This document shows positions 32,693 through 42,103 of a DNA stretch of 64,000 nucleotides, piece by piece. Each line of letters starts with the position of its first letter. The stretch's first letter is position 1. Below the pieces are notes generated by a model, which made no database searches, was not told the DNA's origin, and saw only the letters and a program-made list of their open reading frames with translations. Position numbers and translations under genes: made by a program. Source of the stretch: Clostridia bacterium (lineage in GTDB: Bacteria > Bacillota > Clostridia > Oscillospirales > CAG-272); assembly GCA_017461385.1 (NCBI GenBank), contig JAFTXZ010000015.1:1-64000 (forward strand), read 5' to 3'.

Positions 32693-34774
32693 ATGAAAAA
32701 GAAAATTTTACTCGGCATTGTAATGGTGCTGGCGGTAATGTGTATGCTTGTTGTATCAGTCTCGGCAGTTGAAATCGACGGTGTTCATTATACGCTTAAC
32801 ACTAAAAACAAGACAGCGCAGGTTTCAACAGATAATAAGACCTCAACAACGGAAATAGTTGAAATTCCGTCAACCGTTGAATATGATAGCGTAACTTATC
32901 AAGTAACTTCTATTGCTAATGATGCCTTTTCAGGCAATGCTTCAATCAAGGAGCTACATATATTGAGTGAATACATTACGGCTATTCCGGGTGGTATGAT
33001 TAGTAACACTTACGGTAACACCAATTTCACTAAGATCATTATTGACTTTACAAGGATTACCACTATAGGTAGTGCAGGATTAAACCCATCTAATCAAACG
33101 AATGGTAATGACCCTAAAGTGAATAACATTTATTACTACGATCTTGAAGGAAATAAGATTACCACCTTTGATTTTCCAAACATCGAGTACATTGGATTTG
33201 CGGCATTTCAAGGAGCAAACTTTGATAGTATAGTTCTATACCCTGAAAATGTGTTGGGTACGAGTGGTGCCAGCGAAGACATCCCATATTCACAGTGCTT
33301 CAGACTAACGTCTGCTGAATCTTTAACTATTAAGGGTGATGTGGAGATAATTTACTGCTACCAGTTCCAGGGTATGACGAATCTTAAGTCTGTAAGAATT
33401 GAATCAACCAACCTTAAAAAGGTAGGAGGTAATGCTTTTGCTGGATGCAAAAATATAGAGACTATGCAAATAGATCTTTCTAAGTGTGAACAGGTTGGAG
33501 GTAGCGCATTTTGCTTCTCTGGCTCAAAGGAAACTGCACAGAATATTGCACAATGGCTTAATTTAGATGGTGAAAAGATGGTAGATATATCATCAGTTCA
33601 AAAAATCTCATCTCTTGCCTTTGCCGGAAGTAATCTTGGTAGTGCAAGGGTGCTTTGGCCAACAAATTACAGCAAGGTGAATTTTGGACACACATCAGAC
33701 TCAGGAGCTTTCAGAAATGCTAATTTAAAGGGTACGCTTTATTTTGATACTGCGGAAGGAGAAAGCGTGTTCATTGATAGCTGGGCGTTCCGTGGAAATC
33801 AAATTGATACGGTTATTTTAGGCCCTGGTGTTACAAGCATTGCCGCTGCGTTTGGTGGTGTAACAACTATTAAGACTGTTGTGTTCTTGGCTGACAGTGT
33901 AGAATGTACGTCATCTGATTTGTTTTATAACTGTAGCGGAATAACCTTCTATCACAAGGAATTAACAAATAAAACTACATTCTCCCAAGCTACACAAATT
34001 AAAATTTCAGACGGAAGTTTCATCTCCTATGGTGCTTGCGGTTTAGATTGTAACGTAACACTTGAAAGTGATGGCTCTAAGGTTGCTATTGCTACACCTG
34101 TTCATACTTGGGATGAAGGCACGATAAATGAAAGCTACTGCCCAGTTGGCTCAGTTGTAGATTTCGATTGCATTTACTGTGTTGCAACAAAGACCGAGGG
34201 TGAGGGCACAGAGCATAGTCATACAATCCCGGTTATTGTTTATGAAAACGGCTTCTTAATGGCTGGCGTTAAAACCTTAAAGTGCTCAAACGATGGATGT
34301 ACGTCAGTAAGCGACCAAATAACAGAGGTATCTGCAATATTCGTAGTCAATGGCTACTCAGCACCAGAGACTGAGGGCAAAAAGTCTATATTGTTCTCCT
34401 ATGCAATCGATAGAGAAGCGCTTTTAGAATACAACAATTGCACAGATGAGAAAATTGTTGGCTACGGCTTGCTTGCAGGCTCTCAATCAGCAGTAGGCAC
34501 TACAGAGATATTTGATGGTGAAACAGTTAAGGAAAACGTAAAGGTAGCAAAGGTAGGCTTCGAGGACGATAGCTTTGACCTTGTGGAAATAAAGATAATA
34601 GGTCTTGAAAACACTGGTAGCGATGGTAATCCTTACGCAGACCTTCCACTTTACTGCTGTGGCTACGTTTTGGTTAAAAATGGTGATTCAGTTGACTCCT
34701 ACTACATAGGCGAGGGTAAAATAACAGAAACACTTGAAACTACAGTAACCTACACATCTATTGTAAACAAATAA
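32693..34774 (+). CDS. Secreted BspA-like leucine-rich repeat protein
   Basis: A 693-aa exported protein. The signal peptide spans residues 1-25 (KKKILLGIVMVLAVMCML...VSVSA). From ~30 to ~430 it carries BspA/TpLRR-type (LRR_5) repeats such as VTSIANDAFSGNASIKEL, LKKVGGNAFAGCKNIE and VQKISSLAFAGSNL. The C-terminal third has Cys-rich modules (CPVGSVVDFDCIYC; LKCSNDGC) related in style to those of the next gene, and a beta-rich end. No LPxTG or lipobox is present. Such proteins act in surface binding; the ligand is unknown. GGAG precedes the ATG, and its promoter carries a candidate operator. Confidence 0.8.
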   Translation: MKKKILLGIVMVLAVMCMLVVSVSAVEIDGVHYTLNTKNKTAQVSTDNKTSTTEIVEIPSTVEYDSVTYQVTSIANDAFSGNASIKELHILSEYITAIPGGMISNTYGNTNFTKIIIDFTRITTIGSAGLNPSNQTNGNDPKVNNIYYYDLEGNKITTFDFPNIEYIGFAAFQGANFDSIVLYPENVLGTSGASEDIPYSQCFRLTSAESLTIKGDVEIIYCYQFQGMTNLKSVRIESTNLKKVGGNAFAGCKNIETMQIDLSKCEQVGGSAFCFSGSKETAQNIAQWLNLDGEKMVDISSVQKISSLAFAGSNLGSARVLWPTNYSKVNFGHTSDSGAFRNANLKGTLYFDTAEGESVFIDSWAFRGNQIDTVILGPGVTSIAAAFGGVTTIKTVVFLADSVECTSSDLFYNCSGITFYHKELTNKTTFSQATQIKISDGSFISYGACGLDCNVTLESDGSKVAIATPVHTWDEGTINESYCPVGSVVDFDCIYCVATKTEGEGTEHSHTIPVIVYENGFLMAGVKTLKCSNDGCTSVSDQITEVSAIFVVNGYSAPETEGKKSILFSYAIDREALLEYNNCTDEKIVGYGLLAGSQSAVGTTEIFDGETVKENVKVAKVGFEDDSFDLVEIKIIGLENTGSDGNPYADLPLYCCGYVLVKNGDSVDSYYIGEGKITETLETTVTYTSIVNK

Positions 34775-34777
34775 AAG

Positions 34778-34810
34778 AAAAAGGCTTGACGTTGCGTCAA
34801 GCCTTTTTTT
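34778..34810 (+). terminator. Terminator of the LRR gene
   Basis: AAAAAGGCTTGAC / GTCAAGCCTTTTT stem. The downstream gap also holds a 6+3+6 dyad ATTCCA-ATA-TGGAAT (34811-34825). Confidence 0.9.
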
Positions 34811-34860
34811 ATTCCAATATGGAATAAAAAGCAAAACTTATTCATAGAACCTAAAAACAG

Positions 34861-34889
34861 TTGACAGACCACCTAATTTGTGATAAAAT
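34861..34889 (+). promoter_or_regulatory. Promoter of the HtrA-like gene
   Basis: TTGACA (34861-34866), 17-bp spacer, TAAAAT (34884-34889). Confidence 0.85.
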
Positions 34890-34927
34890 TAATTTGTTAT
34901 ATAATAATGTAGAAAACGGAGATTTTT

Positions 34928-36730
34928 ATGCGAAATTGTAAAGCATTTATTTTTGCAATTCTCATTTTGCTTGTGGCAATGCTTACCCTTATTGCCTGCG
35001 ATAATTCAGAGGAGGGTGCACAGGACCACGACCATATTTTTGAAATAAAGCAGGTGGAGCCAACCTGTGTTGACAAGGGCTATGACCTTGGCGTTTGCAA
35101 AATTTGTCAGGAGGAGCAACGCTCCAATTTTGTAGAACCAACAGGACACACCCCAGGTGAGTGGCAAGTAACAAACGAGGGCGATTGTCAGACTCCTAAG
35201 ATTGAGCAAAAGCTATGTACAGTATGCGAAAAAGCAGTAGAAACTAAAACAGGCGAGAAAACACCGCACAGCTTTTATAGCACCGAGTTTGCTCCAACAT
35301 GTAAGGACCTTGGATATACCCTGAAGAAATGCTCAGTATGTGGCACAGAGGAAAAAGCAAGCTTTGTGCCTGTATCAGAGGAGCACACACCTGGTGAGTG
35401 GGTAATCACGAAAAAATCAACCTGTATGGACACAGGCTTCCAAAAGCAGTATTGTACAATATGCTCCAAGGAGCTTGCTGGTGAGGTTATATCTGTATCA
35501 GCAATTCACGACTTCTCAACGAAATATGTTGATAAGGGCGATGGAACTGGTGGCTACACCGAGTTTACCTGCGCACTTTGTGGGCACACAAAGACTCTTG
35601 ACCACTCCTCGACCGTATCACCAGCTGTTATTTATGAGCTAATTTCAAGCTCTATGGTAAGAATTGACGTTTACGATAAGAATAACAATCGTGTTGCAAT
35701 GGGCTCAGGATTTTTCATAAGCGGCAATGGTAAGGTTGTTACAAACTATCACGTTATTAAAAATTCATATTCCGTAAAGGTAACAAATTACGCTGGCAGA
35801 GAATTTGTTGTTGAGGGCGTTATGGGCTATAACGCAGAGGATGATGTTGCAATGCTAAAGGTTACTGCAGAAGCAGTGCCTTATTTGGAAATTGTCGGAA
35901 CTGAAAGCTTAAAAGCAGGCGACCCTGTGTACGCATTGGGAAGCCCACTTGGTGTTGATAATATTTTTACAACAGGTATTATTTCAAACCCGGCACTTAC
36001 AATTAATGGTGCAGATTCTATTGCATTTACAGCGCCAATTTCCTCTGGTAACAGTGGCGGTCCGCTGGTTAACTCTGAGGGTAGAGTAATTGGTATTAAT
36101 ACAAGAACGGCAGTAGATGGACAAAACCTTAACTTTGCAGTAAGAGGCGAAAAGATTACAGACCTTGATGTAAGCAAAATGATATCCGTTGCCGAGCTTT
36201 ATGAAAAAGAGCTTGCTACAAACGCCTATGACGTTTTAGTAAATTACATAAAGATAAACGCAACTGGCAGAAAATCGAACAACTCGGTTTACTATATTCA
36301 AAAGCTTTTGCAAGAGGGAACAAGCACCTCTTATGGTATTGAATATGTATTTAATTACGACACTTCCTCGGGCGAAATCACTCTTGTACTCAATTTGCTC
36401 ACAGGTCGTGCCACAAGATACGAGATTACGTTAACTATATCAGAAATTAGTGAGCACTACGACCTACAGCTATTCGATATTAATATGGGTCAGGTTACAA
36501 TAGAGGCTGAAATGCTTGCAAGCGTTAAGGCAACTATGGAAAATATGAATGATGTTATGGATATTGACCTTATCAAGTACGATGAATCAACAGACACCTC
36601 TGCTGACTATATTACAAAGCTAACGTATCAAAGCTATATGAAGCTTGTCAGCGAGCTTGGAAAGCTTCTTGCAGGCTCTGGCACAGGCTTGACTCTTGAC
36701 CACTTCAATATGGTTGACACGGGAGTATAA
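34928..36730 (+). CDS. Lipoprotein trypsin-like protease with Cys-x2-Cys repeats
   Basis: A 600-aa predicted lipoprotein (lipobox LIAC, Cys24). Residues ~38-230 contain five Cys-x2-Cys modules (VCKIC, LCTVC, KCSVC, YCTIC, TCALC), with HTPGEW recurring in alternate units, so the block looks like a duplicated pair plus one. The HtrA/trypsin domain follows: His275 (TNYHVIK), Asp306 (EDDVAMLKV) and Ser376 (SSGNSGGPL), a complete triad. No PDZ domain is recognisable; the last ~180 residues are unassigned. Likely a surface protease whose N-terminal modules bind metal or partner proteins (inference). Confidence 0.82.
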   Translation: MRNCKAFIFAILILLVAMLTLIACDNSEEGAQDHDHIFEIKQVEPTCVDKGYDLGVCKICQEEQRSNFVEPTGHTPGEWQVTNEGDCQTPKIEQKLCTVCEKAVETKTGEKTPHSFYSTEFAPTCKDLGYTLKKCSVCGTEEKASFVPVSEEHTPGEWVITKKSTCMDTGFQKQYCTICSKELAGEVISVSAIHDFSTKYVDKGDGTGGYTEFTCALCGHTKTLDHSSTVSPAVIYELISSSMVRIDVYDKNNNRVAMGSGFFISGNGKVVTNYHVIKNSYSVKVTNYAGREFVVEGVMGYNAEDDVAMLKVTAEAVPYLEIVGTESLKAGDPVYALGSPLGVDNIFTTGIISNPALTINGADSIAFTAPISSGNSGGPLVNSEGRVIGINTRTAVDGQNLNFAVRGEKITDLDVSKMISVAELYEKELATNAYDVLVNYIKINATGRKSNNSVYYIQKLLQEGTSTSYGIEYVFNYDTSSGEITLVLNLLTGRATRYEITLTISEISEHYDLQLFDINMGQVTIEAEMLASVKATMENMNDVMDIDLIKYDESTDTSADYITKLTYQSYMKLVSELGKLLAGSGTGLTLDHFNMVDTGV

Positions 36731-36744
36731 TAAAAAGGACGAGA

Positions 36745-36781
36745 TTGCGAGACTTCTTACAAGGAAGTCTCGCAGTTTTAT
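36745..36781 (+). terminator. 37-bp terminator module (copy 1)
   Basis: A perfect 12-bp-arm hairpin (36746-36774) followed by GTTTTAT behind the HtrA-like gene. All 37 bases recur exactly, on the opposite strand, at 57480-57516 behind another lipoprotein gene. Confidence 0.85.
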
Positions 36782-36830
36782 ATTACCTACTAAACAACGC
36801 ACAAAAATATAAATAAGTTTATTTTATATA

Positions 36831-36859
36831 TTGAAAAACAAAAATTTTAATGTTATAAT
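36831..36859 (+). promoter_or_regulatory. Promoter of the 36.9-45.5 kb operon
   Basis: TTGAAA (36831-36836), 17-bp spacer, TATAAT (36854-36859). Confidence 0.75.
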
Positions 36860-36894
36860 AAAATGTAAAATTATGTATTTAGGAGGGAAATGCT

Positions 36895-38013
36895 ATGAAA
36901 ATAGGAATGCTTGGCTTTGGCTCAATGGGAAAAACCCATACCTATTGTATTAAAAATTTACCCTTCTTTTTTAATACTGACATTTCACCAGAGATTGCGT
37001 ATGTTTGCACTCGCAACATAGAAAATGCAAGGCTTGCCTCGGAAAAATATCAAATTCCTAATTATACGGATAATGAGGATGATATTATTTATAATCCCGA
37101 AATTGATATTGTGGATATTTGCACTCCAAATATCTACCATTACGAAACTGCTAAAAAGGCGATTTTGGCAGGAAAGGGTGTATATTGCGAAAAGCCTCTT
37201 GCCATAACAAGCGCACAGGCAGACGAGCTTGCTGGTCTAGCTAAGCAAAAGGGTGTGTGCTGTGGCATGGTATTTAACAACCGTTATCTTTCCCCAATTC
37301 TTAGGGCAAAGGAGCTTGCCCTGCAGGGAAAAATCGGACGTATTTTAAGCTTCAATGCAAAGTATTACCACTCCAGTGCTTTAGATGTGGAGAAGAACGC
37401 AGGCTGGAAGCAGGATAGCGATATTTGTGGTGGTGGCGTATGGTTTGACCTAGGCTCTCACGTCATTGATTTAATTTATTACCTTTGTGGCGAATTTAAG
37501 AGCGTAATAGGTAAGGGACAAATTGCGTATCCTCAGAGAAAGGGCATTGATGGCAAGGCTTGGCAAACAAATGCTGACGAGGCGTTTTATGTGCTTGCAA
37601 CCCTTAAGGATGGTGGCACGGGCACAATTAGCGTTAGCAAAATTGCTCAGGGCACAAATGACGACCTTACCCTTGAAATATATGGTGAGCAAGGAAGCAT
37701 AAGGTTCAACCTGATGGAACCTAACTTTTTGGAATATTATTCAACTGAGACATCAGACGGCACTTATGGTGGTAATCGTGGCTTTACTCGAATTGAGTGC
37801 GTAAATAGATACCCAAGCCCAGGCGGAGTATTTCCGGGCATCAAGGCACCAATCGGTTGGCTAAGGGGACATATTGGAAGCTATTTTGCTTTTCTTGATG
37901 CATTTGCTAACAACAAAATGCCCTGCCCAAGCTTTGAAGATGGTGCTTATGTACAACGAGTTTTAGAATCAGCGTACAATTCTGCTAAAAATGGTAGAGA
38001 GGAGCTGATTTAG
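36895..38013 (+). CDS. Gfo/Idh/MocA-family oxidoreductase
   Basis: A 372-aa NAD(P)-dependent sugar or cyclitol dehydrogenase. The N-terminal Rossmann motif GMLGFGSMGKTHTYC (4-18) is followed by the family catalytic-loop signature YCEKPLA (~99-105) and DLGSHVIDL in the C-terminal domain, where the His is part of the active site. The substrate cannot be deduced. GGAGG precedes the ATG. Its stop overlaps the GTG start of coaE, so it heads an operon of unrelated housekeeping genes. Confidence 0.87.
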   Translation: MKIGMLGFGSMGKTHTYCIKNLPFFFNTDISPEIAYVCTRNIENARLASEKYQIPNYTDNEDDIIYNPEIDIVDICTPNIYHYETAKKAILAGKGVYCEKPLAITSAQADELAGLAKQKGVCCGMVFNNRYLSPILRAKELALQGKIGRILSFNAKYYHSSALDVEKNAGWKQDSDICGGGVWFDLGSHVIDLIYYLCGEFKSVIGKGQIAYPQRKGIDGKAWQTNADEAFYVLATLKDGGTGTISVSKIAQGTNDDLTLEIYGEQGSIRFNLMEPNFLEYYSTETSDGTYGGNRGFTRIECVNRYPSPGGVFPGIKAPIGWLRGHIGSYFAFLDAFANNKMPCPSFEDGAYVQRVLESAYNSAKNGREELI

Positions 38014-38615
38014 TGAAGGTTATTGGAATATGTGGTTCAAGTGGCTCTGGAAAGGGCTACGTTTGTAAGCTTCTTGAAAAATACGGCTTGTTTCATATTG
38101 ACACAGACAAGCTTTATAGAGAGAAAACCGCAAGGGCAGGCTCAAAATGTCTTGAGGAGCTTGTAGAAAACTTTGGAAATATAATTCTGGACGAAAATGG
38201 TGAGCTAAACAAAAAGGAGCTATCTAAAATTGTTTTTGAGGGAGAGGGCTGTAGTCAGCGACTCTTTCTTCTTAATAAAATCACCCATAAGTACATTTTA
38301 ATCGACACGCAGGAGCTAATTGAGGAGCAACGTAAAAAGGGCGCTAGAGGCGTTTTGATTGACGCACCCGTGCTTTTTGAAAGTGGCTTCAATAGAATTT
38401 GTGACGTTACCCTGTGTGTGGTTGCCCCAAGTGTGGAAAAGGTTCAAAGAATTATTAAAAGGGATGGCATTACAATGGAGAAGGCTATCTCTCGTCTTAA
38501 TGCACAGATAAGTGATGAAAAGCTTATTCATCTTTGCGATATGTATATTTATAATAGCAATGAGGCTGATCTAAAGGTGCAAATAGACAAAATTATCGAT
38601 AAGTTAATAAATTGA
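38013..38615 (+). CDS. coaE: Dephospho-CoA kinase
   Basis: A 200-aa kinase for the last step of CoA synthesis. It starts at GTG 38013 (TAGTG overlap). P-loop GSSGSGKGYV (8-17), HIDTDKLYRE (CoaE normally has DAD at this point; here DTD), IDAPVLFESG and QRIIKRDG match CoaE. The weaker lid match suggests a divergent but functional enzyme. CoA is also the donor for the phosphopantetheinyl transferase at 424. Confidence 0.88.
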   Translation: MKVIGICGSSGSGKGYVCKLLEKYGLFHIDTDKLYREKTARAGSKCLEELVENFGNIILDENGELNKKELSKIVFEGEGCSQRLFLLNKITHKYILIDTQELIEEQRKKGARGVLIDAPVLFESGFNRICDVTLCVVAPSVEKVQRIIKRDGITMEKAISRLNAQISDEKLIHLCDMYIYNSNEADLKVQIDKIIDKLIN

Positions 38616-38644
38616 AGTAGCAATGCTACAGAATAGGAGATACA

Positions 38645-40036
38645 ATGAAGAAAACAGAATTACAGGAGCTTAAGAAAAAGCTATTTTACAAAAAGGAAAA
38701 CGTGTTTGAAACACGTACAAAAAAGGAAGAAAAGCAAATAAATGATTATGCTAAGGGCTATATGCACTTCCTAGATGTTGCTAAAACAGAAAGAGAAGCG
38801 GTTGTTGAGGGCATCAAAATGCTCAAGGCAAATGGCTTTGAGGAATATGTGCTTGGTGGCAAGATTGTAAAGGGTGGTAAGTACTACCTAAATAACCGTG
38901 GAAAGAGCCTGTTTGCATTTGTTGCAGGAACTGAAAGCGTTGAAAATGGTATCAGAATTTGCGCTGCACACGTTGACTCCCCGCGTCTTGACCTAAAGCA
39001 ACACCCAATGTTTGAAAATGAGGGCTTTGCATATCTTAAAACTCACTACTATGGTGGCATCAGAAAGTATCAATGGGTTACAATTCCACTTGCACTTCAC
39101 GGTGTAGTTACAACTGCTGATGGTGAAAACGTTGAAATAGTAATCGGCGAGGATGAGCGCGACCCAATCTTCTGCATCACAGACCTTTTGCCACACCTTG
39201 GCAGAGAGCAATCTCAAAAGCCACTTGGTACAGCTCATACAGGTGAGGGACTAAATCTTCTTATCGGCTCACAGCCACTTGATGGAGCAACTGAGGATAA
39301 GGTTAAGTTTAATATGCTTAAGCTTCTAAATGAGAAGTATGGCATCACAGAAAGCGACTTCGTAAGTGCAGAGCTTACTGCAGTACCATCAGGCAAGGCA
39401 AGAGAGCTCGGACTTGATCGTTCAATGATCGGCGCTTATGGACATGATGACAGAGTATGTGCATACCCATCACTTACAGCAATTATTGAAAACAAGAATA
39501 GTGAGCATACACTTATGTGCATTCTTGCAGATAAAGAGGAAATCGGCTCTGAGGGCGTAAGTGGTATGAAGTGCCGTCTTATCGTTGACCTAATCGAGGA
39601 AATCTCCAAGGAGCTTGGTGGAAATCCTAACGTGGTAAGAGCTAACTCCATGTGCTTGTCTGCTGACGTTAGTGCAGGCTATGACCCTAACTATCCAGAG
39701 GTATTTGAAAAGAGAAACAGTGCAATTATCAACTGTGGCGTGGTTATGAACAAGTACACAGGTGGTGGAGGAAAGAGCTCCACAAACGACGCAAGCGCAG
39801 AGTACGTAGGACAAATCAGAAAAATATTCAAGGACGCTGGCGTTGTATGGCAAACTGCTGAGCTTGGAAGAATTGATGCAGGTGGAGGCGGAACAGTTGC
39901 TATGTATATCGCCAACCAGAACATTAATACAGTTGACCTTGGCGTTGCTGTTCTTTCAATGCACGCACCAATGGAGGTTATCTCCAAAAACGACCTATAT
40001 GAGGCTCACAAGGCACTATCAGCATTCTGTAAATAA
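38645..40036 (+). CDS. M18-family aminopeptidase
   Basis: A 463-aa dinuclear zinc aminopeptidase for acidic or neutral N-termini. Metal ligands and catalytic residues visible: AAHVDSPRLD (His and Asp), the bridging Asp in YGHDDRV, the catalytic pair DKEEIGSEG, DVSAGYDPNYP and the C-terminal SMHAPMEV. It is cytoplasmic, with no signal peptide. It lies 29 bases after coaE and 15 before eda. Confidence 0.92.
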   Translation: MKKTELQELKKKLFYKKENVFETRTKKEEKQINDYAKGYMHFLDVAKTEREAVVEGIKMLKANGFEEYVLGGKIVKGGKYYLNNRGKSLFAFVAGTESVENGIRICAAHVDSPRLDLKQHPMFENEGFAYLKTHYYGGIRKYQWVTIPLALHGVVTTADGENVEIVIGEDERDPIFCITDLLPHLGREQSQKPLGTAHTGEGLNLLIGSQPLDGATEDKVKFNMLKLLNEKYGITESDFVSAELTAVPSGKARELGLDRSMIGAYGHDDRVCAYPSLTAIIENKNSEHTLMCILADKEEIGSEGVSGMKCRLIVDLIEEISKELGGNPNVVRANSMCLSADVSAGYDPNYPEVFEKRNSAIINCGVVMNKYTGGGGKSSTNDASAEYVGQIRKIFKDAGVVWQTAELGRIDAGGGGTVAMYIANQNINTVDLGVAVLSMHAPMEVISKNDLYEAHKALSAFCK

Positions 40037-40051
40037 GAAAGGGTTAATACA

Positions 40052-41017
40052 ATGAGCAACATAATTAAAGAGCTACACGATTTTGGACTAGTTCCAGTTA
40101 TTAAAATCACAGACGTAAAGAACGCAATTCCTCTTGCAAGGGCTTTGGCAGAGGGTGGACTCAATTGTGCAGAAATTACCTTCCGTACAGCGTGTGCGAA
40201 GGAGGCTATTGCAGAAATAACAAAGGCTATGCCTGATATGCTTGTTGGTGCAGGAACGGTTTTGACTCCTGAGCAGGCTGATGAAGCAATTGAGGCAGGT
40301 GCTAAGTTTATAGTAAGCCCAGGCTTAAACCCAAAAGTTGTAAAGCATTGCATCGAAAGGGGAGTTCCAATTCTTCCAGGCTGTGCAACTCCATCTGAGG
40401 TTGAGCAGGCTATTGAGCTTGGCTTAAAGGCAGTAAAGTTTTTCCCAGCTGAGGCTGCAGGTGGACTTAATATGATTAAATCAATGAGTGCACCCTATGG
40501 ACAAATTCAATTTATGCCTACAGGTGGCATCAACGATGAAAATATGCTCGAATACCTGAAGTTTGGTAAAATCATCGCTTGCGGTGGTAGCTTTATGGTT
40601 AAGGACGCTCTTGTTGAGGCAGGTAATTTCGAGGAAATTACTAACCTTACAAGAAATGCAGTTATGAAGATGCTCGGCTTTAAGCTAGCTCATATTGGAA
40701 TTAACTGTGAAAATAAGGATGAGGCAATCAAGGGCGCACAGCTTATTTCAAGCTTGTTTGGCACTGGCTATAAGATTGGCAATTCATCAACCTTTGCAGG
40801 TGGTGAGTTTGAGCTTATGCACACTAAGTACCTAGGCACAAATGGCCATATTGCCATTTCTACAAATTTCCCAGACAGAGCAAGAGCTTATCTTGAAAGA
40901 ATGGGTATTGAATTTAGCGAGGAAACAGCAAAATACGATGATAAGGGCAACCTAACAGTTATCTATCTTAAGGAAGAAATCTGTGGCTTTGCTATTCATC
41001 TTGTAAAGAAAAAGTAA
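40052..41017 (+). CDS. eda: KDPG/KHG aldolase fused to a glyoxalase-like domain
   Basis: A 321-aa protein, about 110 residues longer than a usual KDPG aldolase. Residues 1-205 form the aldolase: the catalytic Glu in [32 protein letters not shown] and the Schiff-base Lys in [12 protein letters not shown]. Residues ~208-321 ([16 protein letters not shown]...[11 protein letters not shown]...GFAIHLVKK) look like a VOC/glyoxalase-type fold with ordered His and Glu residues. It cleaves 2-keto-3-deoxy-6-phosphogluconate to pyruvate and glyceraldehyde 3-phosphate, which would complete the hexuronate route begun by uxuA/uxuB at 59.5 kb; no KDG kinase is in the window. Confidence 0.85.
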   Translation: MSNIIKELHDFGLVPVIKITDVKNAIPLARALAEGGLNCAEITFRTACAKEAIAEITKAMPDMLVGAGTVLTPEQADEAIEAGAKFIVSPGLNPKVVKHCIERGVPILPGCATPSEVEQAIELGLKAVKFFPAEAAGGLNMIKSMSAPYGQIQFMPTGGINDENMLEYLKFGKIIACGGSFMVKDALVEAGNFEEITNLTRNAVMKMLGFKLAHIGINCENKDEAIKGAQLISSLFGTGYKIGNSSTFAGGEFELMHTKYLGTNGHIAISTNFPDRARAYLERMGIEFSEETAKYDDKGNLTVIYLKEEICGFAIHLVKKK

Positions 41018-41018
41018 T

Positions 41019-42086
41019 ATGTTTAATAGATTAAACGAAGCAGAAAAAAGATATTTAGAAATAGAAGAAGCTCTTGCTAGCCCAGAGATTGCCTCAAATC
41101 AAGGTGAGTTTACTAAGCTAATGAGAGAATACAAGAACCTAACTCCAATTATTGAAAAGTACAGAGAATACAAAAAGGTAAGCTCTGATATGGAGGGCGC
41201 TAAGTCCTTAATGGAGGAGGAAAGCGGAGAGCTCTATGAAATTGCCGTTGAGGAATATAAGGAATGCAAGGAAAGAATAGCTACTATAGAAGAGGAGCTA
41301 AAGATTCTTCTTATTCCGAAGGACCCCAACGATGATAAAAACGTTATAGTGGAAATTCGTGCAGGCGCAGGAGGCGAGGAGGCAGCGCTCTTTGCCTCTG
41401 TGCTTTACAGAATGTACTCTATGTATGCAGATTCAAACGGCTTCAAAACCGAGCTTACAGGAATAAACGAAACTGGCCTTGGTGGATTTAAGGAGGTTAC
41501 ATTCTTAATATCTGGAGAGGGCGCGTATTCTCGCTTTAAGTTTGAAAGTGGAGTTCATCGTGTGCAAAGAGTACCAGAAACAGAAACACAGGGCAGAATT
41601 CATACCTCAACTGCTACAGTTGCAGTTTTGCCAGAGGCAGAGGATGTTGAGGTAGAGCTAAATATGGGCGATGTTGTTGTAGAAACCTGTAAGAGCAGTG
41701 GTGCAGGTGGTCAGCACGTTAATAAGACAGAATCGGCTATTCGACTAATTCATAAGCCAACTGGTATAGTTGTTGAGTGTCAGGATGAAAGAAGCCAGTT
41801 CAAAAATAAGGATAAGGCATTCAAGATTTTGAGAGCTAAGCTCTATGATATGAAGCAACAGGAGCAAAGCGACAAAATTGCAAGTGAGAGAAAAAGTCAG
41901 GTTGGTACAGGCGATAGAAGTGAAAGAATCAGAACCTATAACTACCCACAGGGCAGAGTTACCGACCATCGTATTGGCTTTACAATTTATTCACTCGAAG
42001 CATTCTTAAATGGAGATATCGGAGAAATGCTTGATAAGCTTGCAACTGCTGACGCAGCTGAAAAGCTCAAAAACGGAAACGCATAA
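41019..42086 (+). CDS. prfA: Peptide chain release factor 1
   Basis: A 355-aa class I release factor reading UAA/UAG. The catalytic GGQ is in [15 protein letters not shown] (~227-241). [17 protein letters not shown] with a P-E-T tripeptide is the RF1-type region (P-x-T for codon reading). The N-terminus [16 protein letters not shown] fits the family start. One base separates it from eda, so its ribosome site lies in the eda 3' end. The usual partner prmC is not adjacent. Confidence 0.96.
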   Translation: MFNRLNEAEKRYLEIEEALASPEIASNQGEFTKLMREYKNLTPIIEKYREYKKVSSDMEGAKSLMEEESGELYEIAVEEYKECKERIATIEEELKILLIPKDPNDDKNVIVEIRAGAGGEEAALFASVLYRMYSMYADSNGFKTELTGINETGLGGFKEVTFLISGEGAYSRFKFESGVHRVQRVPETETQGRIHTSTATVAVLPEAEDVEVELNMGDVVVETCKSSGAGGQHVNKTESAIRLIHKPTGIVVECQDERSQFKNKDKAFKILRAKLYDMKQQEQSDKIASERKSQVGTGDRSERIRTYNYPQGRVTDHRIGFTIYSLEAFLNGDIGEMLDKLATADAAEKLKNGNA

Positions 42087-42103
42087 TTAAGGAAAAGGTA
42101 GTA

